A DNA stretch of 64,000 nt. It comes from Streptomyces virginiae. Its GTDB lineage: Bacteria > Actinomycetota > Actinomycetes > Streptomycetales > Streptomycetaceae. The notes beneath the pieces are model-generated. The model saw only the letters and a program-made list of their open reading frames with translations. It had not been told where the DNA came from and did no database searches. The position numbers and the translations under genes were made by a program. Positions 23,538 to 31,186 of this stretch are shown here, piece after piece; within the stretch, counting starts at the first letter, position 1, and the number at the start of each line of letters is the position of its first letter. The DNA lies in assembly GCF_000720455.1 (NCBI RefSeq), contig NZ_JOAK01000003.1, forward strand, positions 124,001-188,000, written 5' to 3'.

Positions 23538-24124
23538 CGGTCCCCCTCGGGGCGTACGGCGGCCAGCAGCCCGCGGGCGAAACGGTCCAGGTCGTCCAGG
23601 CCGGCGGCGGCCAGCGTGGCCGGTGCGCCGGCCAGCAGGTGGGGGACGGCGCCGTGCAGGGCGAGGGTCAGGGCCCGGGCCCGCTCGGCTCCGGCCGGCA
23701 GCCCGGCCGCGCGCAGCAGGTGCGCGTGCGCGGCGAAGTCCGCCGCGGCGATCGGGTCCAGGAGCGCGGCCAGCCACGGCCGACGCGTCCCCTCGGTCTG
23801 GAGCTCCAGATAGGCCAGGACACGGGGGCGCCCGGGCCCCGCCACGTCCCGCAGCAGCCCGGCGAGCAGCGCCGCGAGCCCGTCCGGGTCGGCAGGCCCC
23901 GGCCCGGCCCCCGCCAGGGACGCGGCCAGCGCCCGGTACTGCTCCAGGCAGCGTTCCGCCACCGCCCGCAGCAGCGCGTCGCGCGTGGGGAAGTAGTTCT
24001 TGGCCGTGCCCGTCGGCACGTCGGCGGCCGCGTCGACGGCCCGGTGGGTCAGCCCGCGCCCGCCCGACTCCGCCAGTACGGCGACGGCCGCGTCCCGCAG
24101 CCGGTCCCTCCGGTCCTGATTCAC
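23534..24124 (-). CDS. TetR family transcriptional regulator
   Basis: A 196-residue regulator starting MNQDRRDRLRDAAVAVLAE. The HTH is RGLTHRAVDAAADVPTGTAKNYFPTRDALL at about 22-50. The C-terminal domain (AYLELQTEGTRRPWLAALLD) is the helical ligand-binding type often found with FAD-monooxygenase or efflux targets. The start is the GTG at 24124; a longer frame would translate the operator palindrome into MVLHLWYHDCGY, which is not protein-like. No clear ribosome binding site precedes it, so its transcript may be nearly leaderless. It overlaps the ADP-ribosylglycohydrolase gene by four bases and is divergent from the FAD monooxygenase gene 86 bases away. Confidence 0.8.
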   Translation of the reverse strand: MNQDRRDRLRDAAVAVLAESGGRGLTHRAVDAAADVPTGTAKNYFPTRDALLRAVAERCLEQYRALAASLAGAGPGPADPDGLAALLAGLLRDVAGPGRPRVLAYLELQTEGTRRPWLAALLDPIAAADFAAHAHLLRAAGLPAGAERARALTLALHGAVPHLLAGAPATLAAAGLDDLDRFARGLLAAVRPEGDR

Positions 24125-24137
24125 GTGGCCAGCATAA

Positions 24138-24177
24138 CCACAGTCGTGGTACCACAGATGTAGTACCACGGCTGCGG
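24138..24177. promoter_or_regulatory. TetR operator: nested inverted repeats
   Basis: CCACAGTCGTGGTAC (24138-24152) and GTACCACGGCTGCGG (24163-24177) are inverted repeats matching at 13 of 15 positions around a 10-base spacer. A perfect inner palindrome GTGGTACCAC lies at 24146-24155. The site sits between the divergent TetR and FAD monooxygenase starts and would let the regulator repress both genes. Confidence 0.6.
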
Positions 24178-24210
24178 TGACAGCGGTCGGCGTGATCGGA
24201 AGGGTGAGCC

Positions 24211-25275
24211 ATGACCGGTGAGACCGTGCGCGGGACCGGGGACGGCACGGCGGTGGTGGTCGGCGCCGGGGTCGGCGGGCTCGCCACCGCCATCGGCCTG
24301 CGCCGGGCCGGCTGGACGGTGACCGTCCTGGAACGGCGGGCCGCCCCCGAGCGCTACGGAACCGCCTTCGGCATCCACCCGACCGCCCAGATCGCGCTCG
24401 ACCGCCTCGGCCTCGGCGACGCGCTGCGGGCGCGCGCCGTCCCGTACCGGGGCGCCCGCATCCGGCGCCCCGACGGCAAGGTCCTGGCCGCCCTACCGCT
24501 GGAGCGGATCGAGCGCAGGGCGGGCAGGCCCGAACTGCTCATCGCCCGGCCCCACCTGATCGACGCGCTGCTCGCCGAGCTCGACCGTCTCGGCGGCGCG
24601 CCGATCGCCCACGGGCGGTCCCTGACCGACCCGGGCGCACTCGGCGCCGACCTGGTCGTCGGCGCCGACGGCATCAACAGCGTGGTGCGCACGGCGTGCT
24701 TCGGCACCAGCAGCGGCCCCTGCCCGATCGGCACGGTCGCCTGGATCGGCATCGCCGGATTCGAGACCGGGCTGTACGGCGAAACCTGGGGCGGGGGCCG
24801 CTTCTTCGGCATGACCCCAGTCGAGCCAGGCCGCACCAACTGGTACGCCACCGTGCCCGCGGCCACCACCGCACGCGAAGTGCGGGACGCCTTCGCCGAC
24901 TGGCACGACCCCGTCCCGCGCGTCCTGGCCGAGACCGATCCCGCGACCTGGATCCGGTACGAGATGCGCCACCTGTACCCCGCGCTCCCCACCTTCGTCG
25001 CCGACGGCCGGGTCGCCCTCGTCGGCGACGCCGCCCACGCCATGACGCCCAACCTCGGCCAGGGCGCCTGCACCGCCCTCCTCGACGCCGAGGCCCTGAC
25101 CCGCTCCGTCGCCACCGCCGGGCCGGGCGGGCTGCCCGGCGCCCTGCGCGCGTACGACGCCGAGCGCCGCCGCCGCGCCCAGCGGGTCGCCCTCGGCTCC
25201 CGCACCCTGCACCGCTTCATGACCGCCCGCCACCCGGCCCTGCGCGACGCGCTCCTGCGCATGCTCCCCGCCTGA
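24211..25275 (+). CDS. FAD-dependent monooxygenase (PHBH-like)
   Basis: A 354-residue flavoprotein. The Rossmann fingerprint AVVVGAGVGGLATAIGLRRAGW binds FAD at about 14-35, ERRAAPERYGTAFGI continues the first motif, DLVVGADGINSVVR is the DG motif near 150, and VALVGDAAHAMTPNLGQGACTAL is the GD motif near 270. This set defines class A aromatic hydroxylases and related monooxygenases that use NAD(P)H; the compact length and lack of a large C-terminal domain suggest a small-molecule or antibiotic-modifying enzyme. It is divergent from a TetR gene and very likely under its control, which would fit a xenobiotic-response role. Confidence 0.85.
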   Translation: MTGETVRGTGDGTAVVVGAGVGGLATAIGLRRAGWTVTVLERRAAPERYGTAFGIHPTAQIALDRLGLGDALRARAVPYRGARIRRPDGKVLAALPLERIERRAGRPELLIARPHLIDALLAELDRLGGAPIAHGRSLTDPGALGADLVVGADGINSVVRTACFGTSSGPCPIGTVAWIGIAGFETGLYGETWGGGRFFGMTPVEPGRTNWYATVPAATTAREVRDAFADWHDPVPRVLAETDPATWIRYEMRHLYPALPTFVADGRVALVGDAAHAMTPNLGQGACTALLDAEALTRSVATAGPGGLPGALRAYDAERRRRAQRVALGSRTLHRFMTARHPALRDALLRMLPA

Positions 25276-25359
25276 GGCGGGCCGGGGTTCGCGCGCGTCA
25301 GGCGGGGTCCGCGGCGACCGGCGGCCGTAGTGTCGAACCCTCACCGAGGAGGGCTCCCG

Positions 25360-25923
25360 ATGCGACGCGTGACCTATGCGATGGGCGTCTCGCTCGACGG
25401 CTACATCGTCGGGCTGGACGGAGACTTCCAATGGACGGCGCCCGACGAAGAGGTCTTCCGGTTCTGGATCGACGAGACCCGGGAACTCGGCGTCCACCTG
25501 TTGGGGCGGCGGCTCTACGAGACGATGCTGTACTGGGAGACCGCCGACCAGGACCCGTCGCTCGACGCCGCATCACTCGAATGGATCGCGGTCTGGAACC
25601 CGCTCCCGAAGGTGGTGTTCTCCAGCACCCTCTCGGCGGTGCAGGGCAACGCCCGCCTGGCCTCCGGCGGCCTGGCGGAGGAGATCGAGCGGCTGCGGGC
25701 CGAGCCGGGGGACGGCGACATCGCGATCGGCGGCGCGACGCTCGCCGCCGAGGCGGCCGCGCTGGACCTGATCGACGAGTACCGGGTCATGGTCCACCCG
25801 GTACTGGTCGGCGGCGGCATCCCGTTCTTCGCCCAGGAGGGGCGCCGGGTCGATCTCGAACTCGTCGGGACGCGCACCTTCGGCTCGAAGGTCGTCCACC
25901 TCCGCTACCGCGTGGTGCGCTAG
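25360..25923 (+). CDS. Dihydrofolate reductase family (RibD C-terminal-like) protein
   Basis: A 187-residue protein. MRRVTYAMGVSLDGYIVGLDGDF is the standard start of the YyaP/RibD_C branch, GVHLLGRRLYETML follows, and IAIGGATLAAEAAALDLIDEY with VHPVLVGGGIPFF completes the NADPH-binding fold. These proteins share the DHFR fold but usually are not essential folate reductases; their substrates are mostly unknown. GAGGAGGG lies nine bases before the ATG. The gene is 84 bases after the FAD monooxygenase and may be part of the same transcript. Confidence 0.8.
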   Translation: MRRVTYAMGVSLDGYIVGLDGDFQWTAPDEEVFRFWIDETRELGVHLLGRRLYETMLYWETADQDPSLDAASLEWIAVWNPLPKVVFSSTLSAVQGNARLASGGLAEEIERLRAEPGDGDIAIGGATLAAEAAALDLIDEYRVMVHPVLVGGGIPFFAQEGRRVDLELVGTRTFGSKVVHLRYRVVR

Positions 25924-25993
25924 CCCGCACGTCCGCCGGGCGTTCGGGCGCGCGACGGTGGTGCCGTGGCGTTGCGTGGGTACGCTGCTACGT

Positions 25994-26509
25994 ATGACGG
26001 GTCATCCCCCTGGTCCGCTCTGGACGGGCCGGGCCTCCAACCCCATGCAGTGGCTGCTCGCGGCGGTCGGTGCGGCCTGCGTGGCGCTCGGTGTCGAGCT
26101 GGCCGTCGACAACGCGTGGACGTCCGGCTTCGTCCCGCTCCTCATGGCCGTGACCGGCTGCCTCGCCGCCGGACTCCTCATGGTCTACGGCACGGTCGCC
26201 TTCGTGCACGTCTCCGTCACCATCGACGCCGAGGCCCTCCTGGTGCGCTGCGGGCACGTCGGGTTCCCGCGCCGCAGGATCGCGCTCACCGACGTGGCCT
26301 CGGTCGAGTTCCTCTCCGGGATCACGCCGCAGCACTGGGGCGGCTGGGGCTACCGCTGGCGCCCCGAGAGGGGCACCGCCGTGATCGTCCGGCGCGGCGA
26401 GGGCTTCGAACTGACCCTGGAGGACGGCAAGCTCTTCACGGTGACCGTCGACGACGCCGAGAACGCGGTCCGCGTCATCCGCGCCCACCTGCGCACCCTC
26501 GCCCGCTGA
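25994..26509 (+). CDS. Small membrane protein with PH-like domain
   Basis: A 171-residue protein with two adjacent hydrophobic helices (MQWLLAAVGAACVALGVEL and FVPLLMAVTGCLAAGLLMV) and a C-terminal domain of beta strands: VHVSVTIDAEALLVRCGHVGFPRRRIALTDVASVEF, then GWGYRWRPERGTAVIVRRGEGFEL and a last helix with VDDAENAVRVI. The strand pattern with the 'RIALTDVASVE' segment is that of bacterial PH-domain membrane proteins of unknown function. It precedes lnt on the same strand, separated by 96 bases with a hairpin. Confidence 0.65.
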   Translation: MTGHPPGPLWTGRASNPMQWLLAAVGAACVALGVELAVDNAWTSGFVPLLMAVTGCLAAGLLMVYGTVAFVHVSVTIDAEALLVRCGHVGFPRRRIALTDVASVEFLSGITPQHWGGWGYRWRPERGTAVIVRRGEGFELTLEDGKLFTVTVDDAENAVRVIRAHLRTLAR

Positions 26510-26531
26510 GCCCCCGCCCGCCGACCCCCGC

Positions 26532-26568
26532 AAGCGCCTCACCCCGCGCCGCACGGGCCGAGGCGCTT
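26532..26568. terminator. Hairpin between PH-domain gene and lnt
   Basis: AAGCGCCTC (26532-26540) pairs with GAGGCGCTT (26560-26568), a nine-pair perfect stem with a 19-base loop. It likely ends transcription of the upstream gene, leaving lnt with its own promoter in the remaining 37 bases. Confidence 0.5.
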
Positions 26569-26605
26569 ACGGGATCCGAGGGCGCGGGGACGTACACTCC
26601 GCCAG

Positions 26606-28246
26606 ATGAGCAGCAGTGTGACGCGCAAGGCCGCCTGGAGCGACGAGCCCCCGCGGCCCGCCGACGCCCCGGCCGAGCCCAGGACGCCCTCCGTGACGCC
26701 CCCCGACGGCCCGGCCGCGCCGCCGCGGCGCCGGCGAGCCCTGCTGGTCCGGTGCGTCCTGGCCGCGCTGTCCGGCGTGCTGCTCTACCTCAGCTTCCCG
26801 CCCCGCCCCCTGTGGTGGCTGGCTCCGCTCGCCCTCGCCCTGCTCGCCGGCTGCCTGTACGGCCGCCGTCCGCGGGCGGGCTTCGGACTCGGCACCCTCG
26901 CCGGGCTCGGCTACCTGCTGCCGCTCCTCGTGTGGACCGGCGAGGAGGTCGGCCCGGTGCCCTGGCTCGCGCTGACCTTCCTCGAAGCCCTCTTCTACGG
27001 CCTGACGGGCCTCGGCATCGCCCTCGTGAGCCGGCTGCGCGCCTGGCCGGTGTTCGCCGCCGCCGTCTGGGTCGCGGGCGAGGCCCTGCGCGCCCGGGCG
27101 CCCTTCGGTGGATTCCCCTGGGGCAAGCTCGCCTTCGGACAGGCCGACGGGGTCTTCACCCCGCTCGCCGCCCTCGGCGGCACACCGCTGCTCTCCTTCG
27201 GCGTGGCCCTCTGCGGATTCGGCCTGTACGAGGCCCTGCGGATCGCCCGCCGCCACCCCGGCCGCACCACAGCCGCGCTGACCGCGCTCACCGTCGCCGC
27301 CCCGATCGGCGCCGCACTCGCCGCGCGCCCGCTCGTCTCCGACGCCGCCGAGGACAGCACCGTCGTGGCCGCCGTCATCCAGGGCAACGTGCCCCGCCTC
27401 GGCCTCGACTTCAACTCCCAGCGCCGGGCCGTCCTCGACAACCACGTCAAGCGCACCATCCAGCTCGCCGAGGACGTCAAGGCCGGCAAGGCCCCCAAGC
27501 CCGACTTCGTCGTCTGGCCCGAGAACTCCTCCGACCTCGACCCCTACGCCGAACCCGACGCCCACGCCGTCATCGACGAGGCGGTCAAGGCCATCGGCGT
27601 GCCCGTCGCGATCGGCGCGGTCGTCGCCCCGGAGACGGGCCCGCTGCGCAACACGATGATCCTCTGGGACCCTGTCGCGGGCCCCACCGCGACCTACGAC
27701 AAGCGCAAGATCCAGCCCTTCGGCGAGCGCATCCCGATGCGCTCCTTCGTCCGGCTCTTCAGCTCCGACGTGGACCGGGTGCGCCGCGACTTCGGCCCCG
27801 GCAAGGACCCCGGCGTCTTCGACATGGCCGGCAGCGGTGTCGGCATGGTCACCTGCTTCGAGGCCGCCTTCGACGACGCCGTCCGCTCGACCGTCCGGGA
27901 CGGCGCCCAGGTGATCGCCGTACCGAGCAACAACGCCACCTTCGGCCGCACCCAGATGACCTACCAGCAGCTCGCCATGGACCGGGTCCGCGCGGTCGAG
28001 CACAGCCGCACCGTCCTCGTCCCCGTCACCAGCGGCGTCAGCGCCGTCATCCGCCCCGACGGCCGGATCGTCTCGCAGACGAAGATGTTCACCGCGGACG
28101 CGCTCGTCGCCGAGATCCCGCTGCGCTCCGGCCGCACCCCGGCCACCGTCCTCGGACCGCTCCCCGAGTACGCCCTGCTGTTGCTCGCCGCGAGCGGGTT
28201 CGGCGTACTCGTCGCCCGCCGGATCCGCGCCCGCCGCGCCGTCTGA
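26606..28246 (+). CDS. lnt: Apolipoprotein N-acyltransferase
   Basis: A 546-residue membrane enzyme that adds the third acyl chain to the N-terminal cysteine of lipoproteins, using phospholipid as donor on the outer face of the membrane. About eight hydrophobic segments in residues 40-245 hold it in the membrane (LVRCVLAALSGVLLYL, WLAPLALALLAGCLYG, PVPWLALTFLEALFYGL). The nitrilase-like catalytic domain follows with its triad: Glu306 in FVVWPENSSD, Lys366 in TYDKRKIQPFGERIP and Cys417 in MVTCFEAAFDD. A last membrane segment (YALLLLAASGFGVLVA) ends it. Arg/Pro-rich residues 1-45 are cytoplasmic. Streptomyces commonly have two Lnt paralogues; which one this is cannot be told here. Confidence 0.88.
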   Translation: MSSSVTRKAAWSDEPPRPADAPAEPRTPSVTPPDGPAAPPRRRRALLVRCVLAALSGVLLYLSFPPRPLWWLAPLALALLAGCLYGRRPRAGFGLGTLAGLGYLLPLLVWTGEEVGPVPWLALTFLEALFYGLTGLGIALVSRLRAWPVFAAAVWVAGEALRARAPFGGFPWGKLAFGQADGVFTPLAALGGTPLLSFGVALCGFGLYEALRIARRHPGRTTAALTALTVAAPIGAALAARPLVSDAAEDSTVVAAVIQGNVPRLGLDFNSQRRAVLDNHVKRTIQLAEDVKAGKAPKPDFVVWPENSSDLDPYAEPDAHAVIDEAVKAIGVPVAIGAVVAPETGPLRNTMILWDPVAGPTATYDKRKIQPFGERIPMRSFVRLFSSDVDRVRRDFGPGKDPGVFDMAGSGVGMVTCFEAAFDDAVRSTVRDGAQVIAVPSNNATFGRTQMTYQQLAMDRVRAVEHSRTVLVPVTSGVSAVIRPDGRIVSQTKMFTADALVAEIPLRSGRTPATVLGPLPEYALLLLAASGFGVLVARRIRARRAV

Positions 28247-28281
28247 GGCGGGGCCGGGCCACGGCCTCGTAGGGTCGTGGG

Positions 28282-28773
28282 ATGACCACACCTGATTTCA
28301 TCCGGCGAATCCGTGAGTCCGCCGGACACCAGCTGCTCCTGCTGCCCGGGGTCACGGCCATCGTCCTCGACGACCGGGGCCGGGTGCTGCTCGGCCGGCG
28401 CTCCGACACCGGGCGGTGGTCCGTGGTCGGCGGTATCGCCGAGCCGGGCGAGCAGCCCGGCGAGACCGCCGTGCGCGAGGTGTACGAGGAGACGGCCGTG
28501 ACTTGCGTGCCCGAGCGCGTGGTCCTCGTCCAGATGCTCGAACCGATCACCTACCCCAACGGCGACGTCTGCCAGTTCCAGGACATCACCTTCCGCTGCC
28601 GGGCCACCGGCGGCGAGGCACGGGCCAACGACCACGAGTCACTCGAAGTGGCCTGGTTCGACGTGGACGCGCTGCCACCGCTGGAGTCCTTCGCCCTGGA
28701 CCGGATCCACCGGGCCCTGCGTGACGAACCCACCTGGTTCGAGGTCCCCGCCGCGATCGCGGACACACCCTAG
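28282..28773 (+). CDS. NUDIX hydrolase
   Basis: A 163-residue hydrolase of nucleoside-diphosphate-X compounds. The Nudix box runs from residue 51: GIAEPGEQPGETAVREVYEE-T-A-V, with the essential R-E-x-x-E-E present and the late glycine of the consensus replaced by alanine. LLPGVTAIVLDDRGRVLLGRR opens the fold. HQLLLLPGVTA and FQDITFRCRATGG resemble the branch often annotated as ADP-ribose pyrophosphatase-like. The gene lies 35 bases after lnt and probably shares its transcript. Its TAG stop codon borders a family-2 palindromic repeat. Confidence 0.8.
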   Translation: MTTPDFIRRIRESAGHQLLLLPGVTAIVLDDRGRVLLGRRSDTGRWSVVGGIAEPGEQPGETAVREVYEETAVTCVPERVVLVQMLEPITYPNGDVCQFQDITFRCRATGGEARANDHESLEVAWFDVDALPPLESFALDRIHRALRDEPTWFEVPAAIADTP

Positions 28774-28862
28774 GGGAGTGTCCGCAAAGTCCCGCCTGCG
28801 CGGCGGGGTCCGGCACGCGCGCTTGCCCTCCGGGCGGCCGACGCTACTTTGCGGACACTCCC
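28774..28862. repeat. Family-2 inverted-repeat element, copy A (89 bases)
   Basis: The element begins right after the TAG stop of the NUDIX gene. Its ends are perfect 17-base inverted repeats: GGGAGTGTCCGCAAAGT at 28774-28790 and its complement at 28846-28862. Inside, CCCGCC-TGCGC-GGCGGG forms a small hairpin. It is nearly identical to copy B at 50799-50873, from which it differs by 13 extra bases, one substitution and its left edge. No reading frame fits in it; it resembles a MITE or a terminator repeat. Confidence 0.8.
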
Positions 28863-28993
28863 TGGGCCGTGTCCCGGCGGGTGTCGTGCCGGTCACGACG
28901 GGCGTCGGCCGGACCCGCCGCGCGTGCGCTGTAAGGTTCCGCAGATCCGACGGGTCCGACCGGGACCGTCACACATCCATCGGGGGTCAAGGA

Positions 28994-30202
28994 ATGAGTG
29001 CAGGTGGAAAGGCCGGCATATCGAGGACGGGCGGGCGCCCGAGGGACGGCGCCCCGCGCGCCGGAGCACCGGGCCCGCGCCTCGCGGCCCTCGACGGCAT
29101 CCGGGTCCTCGCCGCGCTCTCCGTCCTCTTCTACCACTACGCGGCCCTCGACAGCGCCTGGGGCGAACCGGCCGAGGGGGTCTTCCCGGTCGCGCACGCG
29201 CTGGCCGTCTACGGCTGGCTCGGCGTCGAGATCTTCTTCCTGGTCAGCGGCTTCGTGATCTGTATGAGCGCCTGGGGCCGCACCGTGGGTGACTTCGCGG
29301 TCTCCCGGGCCTCCCGGCTCTTCCCCGCCTACTGGGCGGCGGTGGTCTTCACCTCACTCGTGCTGTTCAACTGGCCCGAGGTGCGCAAGGTCGCGTCGTT
29401 CAGCGACGTCGTGGTGAACCTCTCGATGCTCCAGGCGGGGGTCGGGGTCCCCCATGTCGACGACGCGTACTGGACGCTCTTCGTCGAGCTCAAGTTCTAC
29501 GTACTGTTCGCGCTGGTCGTCATGCGCGGCGTGACCTACCGCAACTGCGTCCTGTTCTGCGGGGCCTGGACCCTCGCCGGCGTCGTGGCACCGACCGTCG
29601 ACAGCGGTCTGCTGTCCTTCTTCGCGGTGTCGTCGGCGTCCCCGTACTTCATCGCCGGCATCGCCTTCTACCTGATGCGCCGCTTCCGGCCGAACGCCGT
29701 CCTGTGGGCCGTCGTCGGCGTGCAGTTCCTCCTCGCGCAGCACCACGTGCACGCCCGCATGATCTCCAGCCTGGGCCGGAGCGCCACCCAGCAGACGCCC
29801 GCCTGGCCGGCCCACGTGATCATCGTGCTCGGCTTCGCCCTCATGGCGGCCATAGCCCTCGGCGCCCTCGACCACGTCCAGTGGCGCTGGCTCCCGCAGG
29901 CCGGAGCGGTCACCTACCCGCTCTACCTGATCCACATGATGGCCGGGCTGACCGCCATCCACCACTTCCGCGGCGACGTCGCGCCCGTCCCGCTGGCCCT
30001 CGGGGTGACCGCCGCCATGGTGGCCATCGCCTGGCTCGTCCACCGGCTCGTCGAACGCCCGCTGGGCCGGCTGCTGCGCGACAGCCTGCGACGCGGGGTG
30101 CAGGACATCCGCTCGGGCACCCCGTGTCCGGGGACGCTCGGCCGGCTCCCCGCGCAGCCGTCCGCGCCCGAGGCGGAGCGCGTCCCGGCCGTCCGCTCCT
30201 GA
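28994..30202 (+). CDS. Acyltransferase family 3 membrane protein
   Basis: A 402-residue membrane protein with about ten hydrophobic segments. RLAALDGIRVLAALSVLFYHY near residue 30 carries the R/H motif of acyltransferase_3 proteins, followed by YGWLGVEIFFLVSGFVICM and SRASRLFPAYWAAVVFTSL. The C-terminal AVTYPLYLIHMMAGL and VHRLVERPLGRLL match the end of the OafA-type fold. Such enzymes transfer acetyl or other acyl groups to extracellular sugars, lipids or antibiotics. Nothing next to it tells the acceptor; the glycosyltransferase-like gene at 31.2 kb is a possible partner. The ATG at 28994 has AAGGA before it. Confidence 0.8.
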   Translation: MSAGGKAGISRTGGRPRDGAPRAGAPGPRLAALDGIRVLAALSVLFYHYAALDSAWGEPAEGVFPVAHALAVYGWLGVEIFFLVSGFVICMSAWGRTVGDFAVSRASRLFPAYWAAVVFTSLVLFNWPEVRKVASFSDVVVNLSMLQAGVGVPHVDDAYWTLFVELKFYVLFALVVMRGVTYRNCVLFCGAWTLAGVVAPTVDSGLLSFFAVSSASPYFIAGIAFYLMRRFRPNAVLWAVVGVQFLLAQHHVHARMISSLGRSATQQTPAWPAHVIIVLGFALMAAIALGALDHVQWRWLPQAGAVTYPLYLIHMMAGLTAIHHFRGDVAPVPLALGVTAAMVAIAWLVHRLVERPLGRLLRDSLRRGVQDIRSGTPCPGTLGRLPAQPSAPEAERVPAVRS

Positions 30203-30245
30203 GGTCCTGCCGACACCACCGGCGGCGTCAGCCGGCCGGCGGCCG

Positions 30246-31022
30246 TCAGCCGTCGACGGCGGCCTCCCGGTACAGCTCCACCGCCTGGTCGCCCATCACC
30301 GCGCTGTAGGAGATCTCCGGCACGGACCCGCCGCCCTCGTAGCCCCCGAGCACCCCGGCCAGCGCGCCGTCCACCAGCCAGGGGCTGCCGCTGGTGCCGC
30401 CGCTGAGATCGGGGCAGCCGATCCGGCGCTGGGTCGGGGAGAGCAGGTCGGTGCCGTTGGCGCAGCGCAGCGGGGCTTCCATCGTCCTCGGGTAGCCGAT
30501 GACCGTCACCCTGGCTCCGGAGGGCTGCTCGGCGGCGACGGGGAAGCCGCCCACGAGGTCCTCGACGCGGCGGGTCTGCCCGCCGTCCACCGGGGCCACC
30601 GTCGCGAAGGCGATGTCGGCGTCCGGGTCCTGCCCGGCGGTCCACTCCGGCGCCACGAACACGCCGGTGATCTTCCACAGACCGTACGGGGCGTCCCCGT
30701 CCCGGTATCCCGGTGCGAAGACGGTGGTGTCCGTCTTCTCCAGGCAGTGGGCCGCCGTGGCGATCACGTCGCGGTCGTCGCTGCGCACCACCGCCGCGGT
30801 GCAGAAGTGCCCGTCGTCGAGGCCGTCGGCGAAGAGGGCGCCCACCCGGTCGGCCTCGGCGCCGGGCCGGGCCCACGCGGTGACGCCGAGCGGCGGCCCG
30901 GAGGCGGCATCGGGCAGGTCCACACCGATCAGCGCGGCCATCGCGGTCAGCGCGAGCAGGATCCGTGATGCCCGCCGCGCACGGGAGCGCCGGGCCGTTC
31001 GGGGGAGCACGTCGGGGATCAT
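30246..31022 (-). CDS. Secreted trypsin-like serine protease (S1 family)
   Basis: A 258-residue exported protease. The signal sequence has an Arg-rich N-region (RTARRSRARRASR) followed by ILLALTAMAALIGV. The catalytic residues are His92 in VIATAAHCLEK, Asp136 in DPDADIAFATV and Ser211 in LSGGTSGSPWLVDG. The GTSGSP sequence puts it near the V8-like/glutamyl-type branch rather than classical trypsin. Cysteines 74/93 and 187/203 could form disulfides. Substrates are unknown. The region upstream contains four TTCAC-type repeats that resemble a PhoP binding site, so phosphate-dependent control is possible. It converges on the acyltransferase gene. Confidence 0.82.
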   Translation of the reverse strand: MIPDVLPRTARRSRARRASRILLALTAMAALIGVDLPDAASGPPLGVTAWARPGAEADRVGALFADGLDDGHFCTAAVVRSDDRDVIATAAHCLEKTDTTVFAPGYRDGDAPYGLWKITGVFVAPEWTAGQDPDADIAFATVAPVDGGQTRRVEDLVGGFPVAAEQPSGARVTVIGYPRTMEAPLRCANGTDLLSPTQRRIGCPDLSGGTSGSPWLVDGALAGVLGGYEGGGSVPEISYSAVMGDQAVELYREAAVDG

Positions 31023-31070
31023 GATTTCCACCCTGCCCGCCGAACCTATGACCGGAGGACGGAGTTCCGT

Positions 31071-31106
31071 ATGAATCTCCTGTGAATCCCGTGAACGCGC
31101 TGTGAA
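31071..31106 (-). promoter_or_regulatory. Four TTCAC-type repeats upstream of protease gene (PHO-box-like)
   Basis: On the minus strand the sequence reads TTTCACAGCGC, GTTCACGGGA, TTCACAGGAGA, TTCAT. The plus-strand GTGAA/ATGAA cores begin at 31071, 31082, 31091 and 31102, spaced 11, 9 and 11 bases. Streptomyces PhoP binds 11-base direct repeats with core GTTCACC, so this is a candidate site, about 50-85 bases before the protease start. Confidence 0.4.
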
Positions 31107-31186
31107 ACCCGGGCCATGACCGGACGAGACGGTTCCGAACGGCACAGCCCCGGACGAGACGCCCGCGGCGCGCACCGCCGCGCACG

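Noticed and set aside
24125..24169. Longer start of the TetR protein (MVLHLWYHDCGY...)
   Set aside because: It translates the operator palindrome and is not like TetR N-termini; GTG at 24124 is better.
23538..24293. N-terminal extension of the ADP-ribosylglycohydrolase
   Set aside because: The extra part lies over the TetR gene in another frame; conserved sequence begins at the GTG at 23537.
28774..28862. Family-2 repeat as an insertion sequence with a transposase
   Set aside because: Only 89 bases, no reading frame; it could only be a non-autonomous element or terminator.
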